From: Telluria sp042683405 | GTDB lineage: Bacteria > Pseudomonadota > Gammaproteobacteria > Burkholderiales > Burkholderiaceae_D | Length of the DNA stretch: 64,000 bases | Reading direction: 5' to 3' | NCBI RefSeq assembly: GCF_042683405.1 | Contig: NZ_JBHUJS010000014.1 | Span: 248,001 to 312,000 of the forward strand | Notes under the pieces: model-generated | What the model saw: only the letters and a program-made list of their open reading frames with translations | Database searches by the model: none | What the model was told of the DNA's origin: nothing | Position numbers and translations under genes: made by a program | Part shown: in pieces, positions 25,697 through 34,496 of the stretch | How positions within the stretch are numbered: the first letter of the stretch is position 1 | Layout: each line of letters starts with the position of its first letter

Positions 25697-27552
25697 CAGA
25701 AGAAGTAACAAAACCTGATTTGCGCGCGCAGGTGCTGGCCACCGTGGCCAAGCTCCCGGGCCTGCCAGGCGTGTACCGCTATTTCGACGAGAACGACAAC
25801 GTCCTGTATGTCGGGAAGGCGCGCGACCTCAAGAAGCGCGTCTCCAGCTACTTCCAGAAGAACCTGTCGAGCCCCCGCATCGCCATGATGGTCAGTCGCA
25901 TCGCGCGGCTCGAGACCACCGTGACGAACAGCGAGGCCGAAGCGCTGATCCTCGAGAACAACCTGATCAAGCAGCTCAAGCCGCGCTACAACATCCTGTT
26001 CCGCGACGATAAGTCCTACCCGTACCTCAAGCTCACCGGCCAGGACTTCCCGCGCATGGCCTACTACCGCGGATCGATCGACAAGAAGAACCAGTTCTTC
26101 GGCCCGTTCCCGAGCGCGTGGGCGGTCAAGGAATCGATCCAGATCCTGCAGAAGGTCTTCATGATCCGCACCTGCGAGGACAGCGTGTACGCCAACCGCA
26201 CGCGCCCGTGCCTGCTGCACCAGATCGGCCGCTGCAGCGCGCCGTGCGTGGGCCTGATCACGAACGAAGCCTATGCGCTGGACGTCTCGAACGCCGGAAA
26301 ATTCCTGCGCGGCCGCCAGACCGAAGTGCTGCAGGAGCTGGAGCAGAAGATGCACGCCTACGCCGCCGACCTCCAGTTCGAACGCGCAGCGGCGGTGCGC
26401 AACCAGATCCAGTCCCTGTCCAAGGTCCTGCACCAGCAGGCGATGGAGAGCACCAACGACGCCGACCTCGACATCATCGCCGTGGTGGTGCAGGGCGGCC
26501 GCGCCTGCGTGAACCTGGCCATGGTGCGCGGCGGCCGCCACCTGGGCGACCGCGCCTACTTCCCGACCCACGTGGCGGAAGCGGAAACCGTAGCCGAGGG
26601 CTCGATCGAAGAGGAAGTGCTGGCCGCGTTCCTCGCGCAGCACTACAGCGAAAGCTTCATTCCGAACTTCCTGATCCTGAATATCGACTTCGACCAGCCG
26701 GCGCTGATGGCCGCGCTGACCGAACAGTGCGGCCACCGCATCAACCTCGTGTTCCAGCCGGGCGGCCAGCGCCGCCAGTGGCTGGAGCTGGCGCAGAAGG
26801 GCGCCGAGATCTCGCTGGCGCGCCTGTTGTCCGAGCAGGGCTCGCAGCAGTCGCGCACGCGCGCGCTTGTCGAAACGCTGGGGCTGGACATCGAAGACAT
26901 CGACCAGCTGCGCATCGAATGCTTCGACATCAGCCACACGCAGGGCGAAGCGACGCAGGCATCGTGCGTGGTGTTCCATCACCACGCCATGCAGAACTCC
27001 GAATACCGCCGCTTCAACATCAATGGCATCACGCCGGGCGACGACTACGCCGCCATGCGTCAGGTGCTCACGCGCCGCTACGAAAAGGTCGCGAACGGCG
27101 ACGGCATCATGCCTGACATCGTCCTTGTCGACGGCGGCAAGGGCCAGGTGGAGATGGCGCGCCAGGTGTTCACCGAGCTTGGCCTCGACATCAGCACCAT
27201 CGTCGGCGTAGCGAAAGGGGAAGGGCGCCGCGTTGGCCTCGAGACCCTGATCTTCGCGGACGGCCGCGCCCCGCTGGAGCTGGGCAAGGAATCCGCGTCA
27301 CTGATGCTGGTCGCCCTGATCCGCGACGAAGCGCACCGTTTCGCCATCACCGGCATGCGCGCCAAGCGCGCCAAGGCCCGCCAGGCCTCGCGTCTGGAGG
27401 AAATCGAAGGCATCGGCGCCAAACGCCGCCAGCGCCTGTTGGCACGTTTTGGCGGCCTGCGCGGCGTCATCAACGCCAGCGTCGAAGACCTCATGCAGGT
27501 GGAAGGCATCTCGACCTCCCTGGCCGAAGAAATCTACCGCCAGCTCCACTAA
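25693..27552 (+). CDS. uvrC: Excinuclease ABC subunit C
   Basis: 619 residues, normal length. GIY-YIG nuclease domain at residues about 18-95 (PGVYRYFDENDNVLYVGKAR), UVR/UvrB-binding motif near 210-245, RNase H-like nuclease in the second half (ECFDISHTQGE, DIVLVDGGKGQ) and a C-terminal helix-hairpin-helix pair. It makes the dual incisions in nucleotide excision repair. Last gene of the lepA operon; a five-unit palindromic array follows. Confidence 0.97.
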   Translation: MTEEVTKPDLRAQVLATVAKLPGLPGVYRYFDENDNVLYVGKARDLKKRVSSYFQKNLSSPRIAMMVSRIARLETTVTNSEAEALILENNLIKQLKPRYNILFRDDKSYPYLKLTGQDFPRMAYYRGSIDKKNQFFGPFPSAWAVKESIQILQKVFMIRTCEDSVYANRTRPCLLHQIGRCSAPCVGLITNEAYALDVSNAGKFLRGRQTEVLQELEQKMHAYAADLQFERAAAVRNQIQSLSKVLHQQAMESTNDADLDIIAVVVQGGRACVNLAMVRGGRHLGDRAYFPTHVAEAETVAEGSIEEEVLAAFLAQHYSESFIPNFLILNIDFDQPALMAALTEQCGHRINLVFQPGGQRRQWLELAQKGAEISLARLLSEQGSQQSRTRALVETLGLDIEDIDQLRIECFDISHTQGEATQASCVVFHHHAMQNSEYRRFNINGITPGDDYAAMRQVLTRRYEKVANGDGIMPDIVLVDGGKGQVEMARQVFTELGLDISTIVGVAKGEGRRVGLETLIFADGRAPLELGKESASLMLVALIRDEAHRFAITGMRAKRAKARQASRLEEIEGIGAKRRQRLLARFGGLRGVINASVEDLMQVEGISTSLAEEIYRQLH

Positions 27553-27568
27553 GCCACCAGAAGTGGAA

Positions 27569-27826
27569 GGGGACTGTCCCCACCGGGGACCGTCCCCCGA
27601 TCTTTACGCAGCTCCGCCAAGAATGGGGACTGTCCCCCCCGGGGACCGTCCCCGCTTTTTATCCCGCTCCGCCAAGAACAGGGACTGTCCCTCCGGGACT
27701 GTCCCCAGCCTTCCTTCGCTCCGCCCAGAACGGGGACTGTCCCCAGCCTTCCTTCGCTCCGCCAAGAACGGGGACTGTCCCCCCCGGGGACCGTCCCCAG
27801 CTTTTTATCCCGCTCCACCAAGAACG
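27569..27826. repeat. Tandem array of five GGGGACTGTCCC elements
   Basis: Five units begin at 27569, 27625, 27681, 27732 and 27770 (spacings 56, 56, 51 and 38). Each starts with a GGGGACTGTCCC-type palindrome, usually paired with GGGGACCGTCCCC, followed by a short tail such as GCTTTTTATCCCGCTCCGCC or CCTTCCTTCGCTCCGCC and the link AAGAA. The tails with T-runs could act as terminators for the uvrC operon. The inner CCGCTGAGCGG stem of other copies is absent here. The rest of the 27553-28019 gap shows no gene. Confidence 0.9.
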
Positions 27827-28019
27827 GCAGCCACCCCCGCTCCGCCTTTGCCACATCGCTAGTCTATTTCCTGCCGTCGAGATACACTAGCAACAACAGC
27901 ATGCATACCGCACAACTGTCACTCCCGCGAGAGCAGGACCCCATACTGAGCAACGCCTGGCCGGCACCACCTGCATGAACGACATCTACAAAAAAACGAT
28001 ACCCACAGAGCCCAGCTTC

Positions 28020-28601
28020 ATGCCCCTCAACATCCCGATTCTGCTGACCTGGCTACGTGTCGCCCTGATCCCCCTGGTAGTTGGCGTCTTCTACCTCCCC
28101 ACCGCCTGGCTGCCGCTGGAGGACCGCAACATTGCGGCCACCGCCGTCTTCATCATCGCCGCGCTCACCGACTGGCTGGACGGCTTCCTGGCCCGCCGCT
28201 GGAACGAGACTTCCGCGTTCGGCGCCTTCCTCGATCCCGTCGCCGACAAACTGATGGTCGCCGGCGCGTTGCTGGTGCTCGTGCAACTCGACCGCGCCAA
28301 CGCCATCATCGCCTTCATCATCATCGGCCGCGAGATCACCATTTCCGCGCTGCGTGAATGGATGGCACAGCTGGGCGCATCGAAATCGGTGGCCGTGCAC
28401 CAGATCGGCAAGATCAAGACCGCCGCGCAAATGGTCGCGATTCCGATGCTGCTGTTCCATGACCCGCTGTTCGGCGTCAACCTGCAGGAATGGGGCGAAG
28501 TACTGATCTGGATTGCCGGCGTGCTGACCGTGTGGTCGATGTTCTACTACCTGAAAAAAGCATGGCCATTAATCAAAGAAAAAGCAGGTTCGTTTCCTTG
28601 A
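28020..28601 (+). CDS. pgsA: CDP-diacylglycerol-glycerol-3-phosphate 3-phosphatidyltransferase (PgsA)
   Basis: 193 residues from the ATG at 28020, matching the family start MPLNIPILLTWLRVALIP; an in-frame ATG at 27975 would add 15 residues. The CDP-alcohol phosphatidyltransferase signature D-G-A-R-G-D-D is present in DWLDGFLARRWNE and FGAFLDPVADK near residues 55-80. Several membrane helices. It makes phosphatidylglycerol phosphate. The order uvrC-pgsA-tRNA-Gly-tRNA-Cys is familiar from Proteobacteria. Confidence 0.93.
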   Translation: MPLNIPILLTWLRVALIPLVVGVFYLPTAWLPLEDRNIAATAVFIIAALTDWLDGFLARRWNETSAFGAFLDPVADKLMVAGALLVLVQLDRANAIIAFIIIGREITISALREWMAQLGASKSVAVHQIGKIKTAAQMVAIPMLLFHDPLFGVNLQEWGEVLIWIAGVLTVWSMFYYLKKAWPLIKEKAGSFP

Positions 28602-28644
28602 CAGATCATTTAGAACCTCTATAATGCCTGCCTGTTGTGACGAC

Positions 28645-28720
28645 GCGGGAGTAGCTCAGTTGGTAGAGCGCAACCTTGCCAAGGTTGAGGTCGAGAGTTC
28701 GAGACTCTTCTCCCGCTCCA
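28645..28720 (+). tRNA. tRNA-Gly (GCC), copy 1
   Basis: 76 bases with CCA encoded. Acceptor GCGGGAG pairs with CTCCCGC; D-loop AGCTCAGTTGGTAGAGC; anticodon loop TTGCCAA; T-loop GTTCGAG. Identical to the next two copies. Confidence 0.97.
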
Positions 28721-28753
28721 GTCCAGCATGTTATAATCGTCGTTCTTTGCAGT

Positions 28754-28829
28754 GCGGGAGTAGCTCAGTTGGTAGAGCGCAACCTTGCCAAGGTTGAGGT
28801 CGAGAGTTCGAGACTCTTCTCCCGCTCCA
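28754..28829 (+). tRNA. tRNA-Gly (GCC), copy 2
   Basis: Identical 76-base sequence, 33 bases after copy 1. Anticodon GCC, CCA encoded. Confidence 0.97.
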
Positions 28830-28857
28830 CTCTAAGAATGCACGAACAGACTCCTAT

Positions 28858-28933
28858 GCGGGAGTAGCTCAGTTGGTAGAGCGCAACCTTGCCAAGGTTG
28901 AGGTCGAGAGTTCGAGACTCTTCTCCCGCTCCA
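28858..28933 (+). tRNA. tRNA-Gly (GCC), copy 3
   Basis: Identical 76-base sequence, 28 bases after copy 2. Anticodon GCC, CCA encoded. Confidence 0.97.
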
Positions 28934-28982
28934 AGAATTGCAGAATTGACGCAGCAGTGGCAGCGTGAATTCTTCCCCACGC

Positions 28983-29056
28983 GGCGGGGTAGCAAAATGG
29001 TTATGCAGCGGCCTGCAAAGCCGTTTACGCCGGTTCGATTCCGGCCCTCGCCTCCA
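28983..29056 (+). tRNA. tRNA-Cys (GCA)
   Basis: 74 bases, acceptor GGCGGGG with CCTCGCC (one G-T pair), anticodon loop CTGCAAA, T-loop GTTCGATT, CCA encoded. It resembles E. coli tRNA-Cys in layout. It lies 49 bases after the third tRNA-Gly and is followed by a terminator. Confidence 0.95.
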
Positions 29057-29065
29057 AACAAAGTC

Positions 29066-29093
29066 AGCCCGCTAAATGCGGGCTTTTTGTTTT
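29066..29093 (+). terminator. Rho-independent terminator after the tRNA cluster
   Basis: AGCCCGC (29066-29072) and GCGGGCT (29078-29084) around a five-base loop, with a T-rich run behind. It ends the tRNA-Gly/Cys transcript. Confidence 0.92.
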
Positions 29094-29164
29094 CCAGCAT
29101 CGACGTCCCCACGCGGTCGCATCTTGATCCAGCCGAACGTCAACACAGCCTCGGTCGCTACCTC

Positions 29165-29710
29165 ATGACACAGTTCACCCTCCGCCCAGCCACGATAGCC
29201 GACCTCTCGGAAATCATGCGCCTCGAGCGCGCTGGTTTTGCGGCCGCCATTCAGGAAACGGAAGATACTTTTCGTGACCGTATCACAAGCTTCCCGCAAG
29301 GCTGCCTGGTCCTTGCCGATACGTCCGGCAAACTCTCCGGCTATCTTTGCGCCGAACTCTGGCCGTATGCTACGGAAGTCCCGCGCGAGCGCTTCGCCCG
29401 CGACCACGCGGCGTCCGCGACGCACGATCCGAACGGTCAGGAACTCTACATCTCGTCCATGGTGATCGATCCGGCACGCCAAGGCATGGGCCTTGCGAAA
29501 CGCCTCTTTTCCGAATCGCTCGCGCACATCCGACAACGGTTTCCAGCGGTGTGCAGCGCAGTCCTGATCGTTCACCCTGATTGGAAGGGCGCTCGTCAGA
29601 TCTATCGATCAAACGGTTTTGCCCAAGTGGGGGTAGTCGGACAATATTTTCGGAGCGATGGAGCTACCATCGACGCGTTAGTGATGAGACGCGGATGGGC
29701 TGCGGTTTAG
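29165..29710 (+). CDS. GNAT-family N-acetyltransferase
   Basis: 181 residues. It begins FTLRPATIADLSEIMRLE and has the acetyl-CoA-binding region ELYISSMVIDPARQGMGLAKRLF (motif A, Q-x-x-G-x-A/G) near residues 98-120. Substrate unknown; acylation of a small molecule or protein amine is inferred. No clear ribosome site precedes the ATG. It is the first gene past the tRNA cluster and converges with a small membrane-protein gene 16 bases away. Confidence 0.8.
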   Translation: MTQFTLRPATIADLSEIMRLERAGFAAAIQETEDTFRDRITSFPQGCLVLADTSGKLSGYLCAELWPYATEVPRERFARDHAASATHDPNGQELYISSMVIDPARQGMGLAKRLFSESLAHIRQRFPAVCSAVLIVHPDWKGARQIYRSNGFAQVGVVGQYFRSDGATIDALVMRRGWAAV

Positions 29711-29726
29711 CAAAGCCGTTGACCGC

Positions 29727-29945
29727 TCATTCATCCAATCGTTGGGTAACAATTCCAGTAAATGTAGTTGCAACGCAATATAACCCGTAGGCAATTGCCA
29801 CTGCACTGATCGCGAATCCCACTATCGATGTATTCCGGGAGCCGATCTCCCATCCTAAGAAATTTATACCTCCGCCTCCCAATCCTACAAAGAATGCGAT
29901 GAGACCCCGTCTCATCTTGCTGTTTAGTTTAGGTCTTGGTTTCAT
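29727..29945 (-). CDS. Small two-helix membrane protein, unknown
   Basis: 72 residues from the ATG at 29945, with AGGGTG upstream; a longer frame to 30062 lacks a good start signal. A basic N terminus (KPRPKLNSKMRR) is followed by two hydrophobic segments (about residues 13-30 and 37-62), the first glycine-rich. Base composition is more AT-rich than neighbouring core genes. No family recognised. Confidence 0.5.
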   Translation of the reverse strand: MKPRPKLNSKMRRGLIAFFVGLGGGGINFLGWEIGSRNTSIVGFAISAVAIAYGLYCVATTFTGIVTQRLDE

Positions 29946-30055
29946 CAGTTGCACCCTGAGGAATGAATTGCGGCGTCGCCCCAGTTTAGCCGGATTTATC
30001 GGGAATCTCGGTTTTCGTTGACCATTTTCCGGCACAAATGCTTGAGCGCGGGGCC

Positions 30056-30379
30056 TCAACAAGCGTCGTGGTCAGGAATTGTAGGGGTCTCATTCAACGC
30101 TTCTACAAACCAGCCGATCCAGTAGAGCAAGAAGAAGGTGACAGCGAGCATCGTTCCGAAAACTGCCGCAGCGTTACCTGCGCTAATTTGCGAGTCCACC
30201 CATGGAAACACACCAATGACGTCCGCTACGATGATCTGGATGAGAAACGGCAACATCACCAAGAAAGCCAGATCACACGTGCTCGCTACCTGTGTGAGCA
30301 TAACAATCGCCCACCAAGCTGCGATGCATATTACGTAGGTTGTGCAAACGCTGATGCCGCTAAGGTTCCGCATATTCAT
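30056..30379 (-). CDS. Small membrane protein, unknown
   Basis: 107 residues from the ATG at 30379, with a TTTGGAG ribosome site seven bases upstream. Three hydrophobic segments (about residues 10-30, 38-60 and 72-95). AT-richer than the core genes and on the same strand as the preceding small membrane gene. The two may form a small acquired pair. No family recognised. Confidence 0.5.
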   Translation of the reverse strand: MNMRNLSGISVCTTYVICIAAWWAIVMLTQVASTCDLAFLVMLPFLIQIIVADVIGVFPWVDSQISAGNAAAVFGTMLAVTFFLLYWIGWFVEALNETPTIPDHDAC

Positions 30380-30807
30380 TTGAGCGCTCCAAAGTGATGT
30401 ATCACCGCTCCAGACTAATACGTCACACTCGCTAGATACATCAAATTCAGAGGGGGCTCGACTCCTGGCACCATGGGTAGTGTCAGGCACTACTACGCGT
30501 AGTCGCGGCCGATGTCGCGCGTCATTTCCGGTCTACGGTCACGCGACGCTGGTCGGCAGTGTGCGCGAGCGTGTGTTGTCGCGGTGTCGGACTTAACCCG
30601 GTACCGGTGATGAGCGGATGAACTGGGTAAAAAATCAGGGTGAACTATTGATCAATAGGTCGCCAACTCTTCGGTAGAAATTGCCATCAAGATTTTACCT
30701 ACGATGATTTGGCCGAATCGACCATATTTGGACCAATTCCGCCATCCCAACAGATTGCAGAGACGTTTGAACGCGCCACCACCCGGCATAGGCTTTAGAA
30801 TGCATCG
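30380..30807. other. Gene-poor stretch with two palindromes
   Basis: No credible gene in these roughly 430 bases. A perfect GTAGTG/CACTAC hairpin lies near 30480-30496, and a degenerate GGCGGAATCGG palindrome at 30711-30743. A promoter for the lipoprotein gene at 30808 is expected but none could be assigned. Confidence 0.5.
30711..30743. repeat. GGCGGAATCGG palindrome (degenerate copy)
   Basis: GGCCGAATCG-ACC and GGACC-AATTCCGCC arms around CATATTT-like loop sequence. It differs from the copies at 5133 and 42230 by several arm changes but keeps order and loop style. Confidence 0.55.
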
Positions 30808-31356
30808 ATGAGAACACTTGCGTGGATGATGATCGTCGCGTGCCTCTCGGCATGCTCAGACCCTGGCCCGCGGGGCCGCACGGCACCGCAGCCGTTCACC
30901 GAGTTCGCTGTTCTTACGGCGGAGCAATCGGCTTGCCTCTTCGACTGTCCCGCCTTTGAGGTGAAGGTTTTCTCCGATGGCCGGGTGCTTCATTCCGGTC
31001 CGACCTTCGAGCATTCTGGTGGTCCGCATGAATCTCGCATCGACCGGCGCGGTTTGGAGTCGATCGCCCAGGCGCTTCGTGACGTGCGCTTCTATGAGAT
31101 GCGTGACCGTTACGTGGAAGGCGACGGTTGCAAAGGCACGGTCACCGACATGTCAACCCTCAGTTTCAGCGTGAGCCGGGGAGGAGGGCACGACAAGAGC
31201 GTCGTTTTTTATAGCGGATGCATCGACCCTACTGCCCCGATCGATCGCATCAATGCACTGATCAAGGCAATTGACCGTGTCACCGGTACGACGTCGTTAC
31301 TTGAGCAGCGAAAAAAGTTGGTTCCAAAAGAATGCTTGTACGGATGTGAATCGTGA
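30808..31356 (+). CDS. DUF6438-like lipoprotein
   Basis: 182 residues with a lipobox (CLSAC, cysteine near residue 16). The body has CLFDCPAFEVKVFSDGRVLHSGP near residues 43-65, ESRIDRRGLESIAQALRDVRFYEMRDRY near 80-107 and a GCIDPTAPIDRI segment, the pattern of DUF6438 proteins. Four or more cysteines suggest disulphides in the periplasm. Function unknown. Its stop lies at the start of the glutaredoxin-like frame downstream. Confidence 0.7.
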   Translation: MRTLAWMMIVACLSACSDPGPRGRTAPQPFTEFAVLTAEQSACLFDCPAFEVKVFSDGRVLHSGPTFEHSGGPHESRIDRRGLESIAQALRDVRFYEMRDRYVEGDGCKGTVTDMSTLSFSVSRGGGHDKSVVFYSGCIDPTAPIDRINALIKAIDRVTGTTSLLEQRKKLVPKECLYGCES

Positions 31357-31427
31357 AAGTTCATCGATTCGCTTGCGTTGCCAGTTTTGAAGTGAAAGCC
31401 AGAACAGGCCCCCGTCATGAAATCGAG

Positions 31428-31697
31428 ATGAGAACCCTCGCCAGCTCAATGAACGCTCGCGACGTGATCATTTTCACCCAGCCGGATTGCGCTTACTGCG
31501 AAATGGCGAAACGCTGGCTCGATGAGCACGGGTTCGCGTACACGGAATGCGACATCGGGTCGGATCCCGACTGTGCAGCTGCGTACAAGCGGTACCTCGC
31601 GGTCGGCACCCCCTATGTGGTGATAAGGCGAAACGGGAGGGAACGCCATCTGCGCAACGGTTTTACGGCTGCAGCGTTTCTCGCTGCATTGACCTAA
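31428..31697 (+). CDS. Glutaredoxin-like protein
   Basis: About 89 residues from the ATG at 31428. Other starts are possible: a GTG at 31353 overlapping the previous stop, or the ATG at 31449. The fold is clear: VIIFTQPDCAYCEMAKRWL with redox pair CAYC, then AVGTPYVVIRRNGRE (cis-proline TP and substrate turn). A thiol-redox role is inferred. It may be co-transcribed with the cysteine-rich lipoprotein gene before it. Confidence 0.75.
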   Translation: MRTLASSMNARDVIIFTQPDCAYCEMAKRWLDEHGFAYTECDIGSDPDCAAAYKRYLAVGTPYVVIRRNGRERHLRNGFTAAAFLAALT

Positions 31698-31804
31698 ACC
31701 GCCCAGGCGGCACCCGCCGATTATCCGTGTTTGAATACTGTTGAGTTATTGCTCAGCAGGTGCATAATTGGTGGCAATCCCATCAGTTATGCACGAGGAC
31801 GAAC

Positions 31805-33409
31805 ATGGCCACTCGAAGTGCTGCACGACGGTCGCGCCGCGCCGCTCTGGTACCCAACCTGGCCAGCGTACTGCTCGCCCTCGTCCTGGCCGCTTGCGGC
31901 GGCGGTGGCGGTGACAGCGCCCCGGCGCCTGCACCGGTGCCCCAGCCGCCGCCGGTCGTCGCCCTGCCGGGCAGCTATTCCGACCCGATCAGCTATTCCG
32001 GCGCGGCCACTGCATCGCTGGCTGGCGCAGAGGAGCACGCCGCCACAGTGGACAAGACCATCACCGTCGATGGCGCGCCGCTCACGTACAAGGCCACCAC
32101 CGGCCACCTGACAGCCACCGACCTGCAAACGGGGCAGCCGGTCGCATCCTTCTTCTACGTCGCCTATACCGTCAGCGGCCAACCAGCGGCGCAGCGGCCG
32201 GTAACGTTCTTCTACAACGGCGGACCGGGTTCGGCATCCATCTGGCTGCATCTCGGCGCATTCGGGCCGCGCCGGCTGGCCACCAACTTCCCGTCCACCA
32301 CGCCGCCCGCTACGCCTGTGCAAATGGTCGACAACCAGGAGACGCTGCTGGATCAGTCGGACCTGGTCTTCGTCGACGCGATCGGTACCGGCTATTCGCA
32401 GGCAGTCGCGCCGCGCACCAATGTGCACTTCTGGGGTGTCGACGAGGACGCGGCAGGCTTCCGGGACTTTGTACGCCGCTACCTGGCAGCCAATAACAGA
32501 CAGGCCTCGCCCGTGTACCTGTTCGGCGAATCCTACGGCGGCCCGCGCACGGCCGTGCTGGCCAACATGCTCGAGAGCGCCGGCGTCCGCGTGACCGGCG
32601 TCATGCTGCAGTCCCCTGCAATGAACTACAACTCCAACTGCGGCGTGTTCAATCCCGGTCAGGTCAGTTGCGAAGGCTACATCCCGAGCTACGCGGCCGT
32701 GGCGGCGTACCACAAGAACGGCAGCCTGCCGACCGACTTCTCGTCCGTGCTGCAAAGCGCGCGGGCGTTTGCCTCGGGCCCTTACCGCAACGAAGTCGCC
32801 GCTTTCCTGACCAATGGCACGCCACCAAGCGACACCACCGTGAACCAACTGGTGACTTACACCGGCCTGCCGGCGCTGACCTGGAAGCAGGAGTTCTCGA
32901 TGGTGCCCGGCGCCTTCCGGCCCCGCGTGATGCCGGGGTACGTGATCGGACGCTACGACGCCCGTGTCACGGCGCCGGTAGGCAGTCCGCTGGCGGCTGG
33001 CGGCGACCCATCGCTCAGCGTGGTCGGCAGTGCTTTCAACAACACGATCAAGAGCTACCTCGAGACCGAACTGCTCTATACCGCAAAAACGCCATACCTG
33101 GGCTCGAACAACGTCCTCAACCAGTGGAACTTCGCCCACGACGGCAAGGCGCTGCCGGACACCATTCCCGACCTGGCCGCCGCCCTGACGCTCAATCCAC
33201 AGATGAAAGTGCTCGCCATGGGCGGCTACCACGACCTGGCCACGCCGTTCTACCAGAACGAGCTTGACCTCGCGCGGCTGGGCACTGGCTACAGCATCTT
33301 CATTCGCAACTACAACAGCGGGCACATGAGTTACCTCGACGACAAAGTGCGCCTCCTCCAGGAGGCCGACCTGCGCGCCTTCTACAACAGCACATTGGTG
33401 GCACAATGA
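31805..33409 (+). CDS. Serine carboxypeptidase-like (S10 family) lipoprotein
   Basis: 534 residues from the ATG at 31805 (GAGGACG ribosome site). A lipoprotein signal ends LVLAACGGGGG with a proline/alanine linker after it. The peptidase S10 fold shows FFYNGGPGSAS near residues 139-149, GESYGG with the catalytic serine near residue 242, YHDLATPF (catalytic Asp) near 477-484 and NSGHMSYLD (catalytic His) near 508-516. It probably trims C-terminal residues of peptides at the envelope. The stop overlaps the start of the EF-hand gene (ATGA). Confidence 0.88.
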   Translation: MATRSAARRSRRAALVPNLASVLLALVLAACGGGGGDSAPAPAPVPQPPPVVALPGSYSDPISYSGAATASLAGAEEHAATVDKTITVDGAPLTYKATTGHLTATDLQTGQPVASFFYVAYTVSGQPAAQRPVTFFYNGGPGSASIWLHLGAFGPRRLATNFPSTTPPATPVQMVDNQETLLDQSDLVFVDAIGTGYSQAVAPRTNVHFWGVDEDAAGFRDFVRRYLAANNRQASPVYLFGESYGGPRTAVLANMLESAGVRVTGVMLQSPAMNYNSNCGVFNPGQVSCEGYIPSYAAVAAYHKNGSLPTDFSSVLQSARAFASGPYRNEVAAFLTNGTPPSDTTVNQLVTYTGLPALTWKQEFSMVPGAFRPRVMPGYVIGRYDARVTAPVGSPLAAGGDPSLSVVGSAFNNTIKSYLETELLYTAKTPYLGSNNVLNQWNFAHDGKALPDTIPDLAAALTLNPQMKVLAMGGYHDLATPFYQNELDLARLGTGYSIFIRNYNSGHMSYLDDKVRLLQEADLRAFYNSTLVAQ

Positions 33410-33747
33410 AGACCATGCACTTACTACTCCTGCTCATGACTGCTGCCGGCACGGCCTGCGCACAGGCGCCGATCAGCACGGACGCTACGGTGCCACCCGC
33501 GCTGCGGGTTCGGCCGGCGGAAGCGCCGGCGACCGGTGCGGCGCTGCGCGCGGAGGCGCTGGCCAAGTTGCAGGCGCAGTTCCAGGCAGCGGACACCGAC
33601 AATAACGGCAGCCTGACGGTCGACGAGGCGAAACGCTTCGGCTTTGTTGCGAGGAATTTCGACGCGATCGACGTTGAACGCCGCGGTGCAGTGACCTTCG
33701 AAGACCTGCGCGTCTACCTCGCACGGGAGAAAGCAGCGCGGCGCTAG
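33406..33747 (+). CDS. Secreted EF-hand protein
   Basis: 113 residues with a signal peptide (1-19, ending ACAQA). A canonical calcium loop DTDNNGSLTVDE lies near residues 63-74; a second loop, DVERRGAVTFED near 88-99, is degenerate. Coupled to the carboxypeptidase gene by ATGA overlap, suggesting a shared, perhaps calcium-dependent, envelope role (inference). Confidence 0.8.
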   Translation: MKTMHLLLLLMTAAGTACAQAPISTDATVPPALRVRPAEAPATGAALRAEALAKLQAQFQAADTDNNGSLTVDEAKRFGFVARNFDAIDVERRGAVTFEDLRVYLAREKAARR

Positions 33748-33935
33748 GCGTAAGCCGCAAGCCGCTCTGCGGCCTCCTTGCTCCTGTTTTTCCTGTTGAA
33801 GCGTCGGCCTGGGGAGGCCATGATCGGGAGCGCGCGGACTCGTCCGTAACCAAAGGTAATGAACACGGATGACTCTCGGTTTGCGGTAGCCTGATGCCAG
33901 GTCCACGCCGATCAACCCAGACGCCAGGAGGCTCC

Positions 33936-34496
33936 ATGTTCAGGAAAACGATAGCTGCAGTTGCGATGACATTATTCGCGAGCGCCTTCGCTCAAGCAGA
34001 AACGTGGGAGTTTTCCTATACAGGCTTTTATGTAGAGGATCAGGCGAAATTCGAGCCCAATTACACGTGGCGCGGAGAGTTTTCCGGAACGGATGTGGAC
34101 GACGACGGGGTCATCGAGTTTGACGAACTGAGTTCTTTCCGTCTGTTCATCTATGACTACGGTATCGGAAGTCCGGATTACTGCGATGTCGGTACCTATT
34201 GCGAGCTGCAGGCCTTTAGCTACCACCTCACGGGAGATCTCTCGTTCACTACGTGGACAAGGTATTCGGACGAGAATGGCTCGTCGTCGACGTGGACTAT
34301 TATTGCCGGCGAAAGGATTAGCACTGAGCTCCTGCGTGCTGATGGATCAACCGGCTCATCAAATGTGTACTGGACTGCGCAGACACGGTTCGAGATCACG
34401 CCTCCGCCCATGCCCGTGCCCGAGCCAGCAGCGCCCGCGATGCTGGCCGCTGGCCTGGCCATCCTCGGCGTTCTCCGTTACCGCAGAGGCAGTTGA
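33936..34496 (+). CDS. PEP-CTERM sorting-domain protein with EF-hand-like loop
   Basis: 186 residues from the ATG at 33936 (CAGGAGG ribosome site). Signal peptide 1-21. Near residues 50-61 the stretch DVDDDGVIEFDE fits the canonical EF-hand loop spacing, a module common in PEP-CTERM proteins of this kind. The C terminus VPEPAAPAMLAAGLAILG followed by RYRRGS is the sorting signal. Function unknown. Confidence 0.82.
   Translation: MFRKTIAAVAMTLFASAFAQAETWEFSYTGFYVEDQAKFEPNYTWRGEFSGTDVDDDGVIEFDELSSFRLFIYDYGIGSPDYCDVGTYCELQAFSYHLTGDLSFTTWTRYSDENGSSSTWTIIAGERISTELLRADGSTGSSNVYWTAQTRFEITPPPMPVPEPAAPAMLAAGLAILGVLRYRRGS

Noticed and set aside
27569..27826. CRISPR-like array after uvrC
   Set aside because: Units are palindromic, unevenly spaced (38-56 bases) and without unique spacers of constant size; no cas genes are in the window.
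28645..28933. Three near-identical 76-base repeats as a mobile-element duplication
   Set aside because: They are complete tRNA-Gly genes; no integrase, transposase or partial tRNA end was found nearby.
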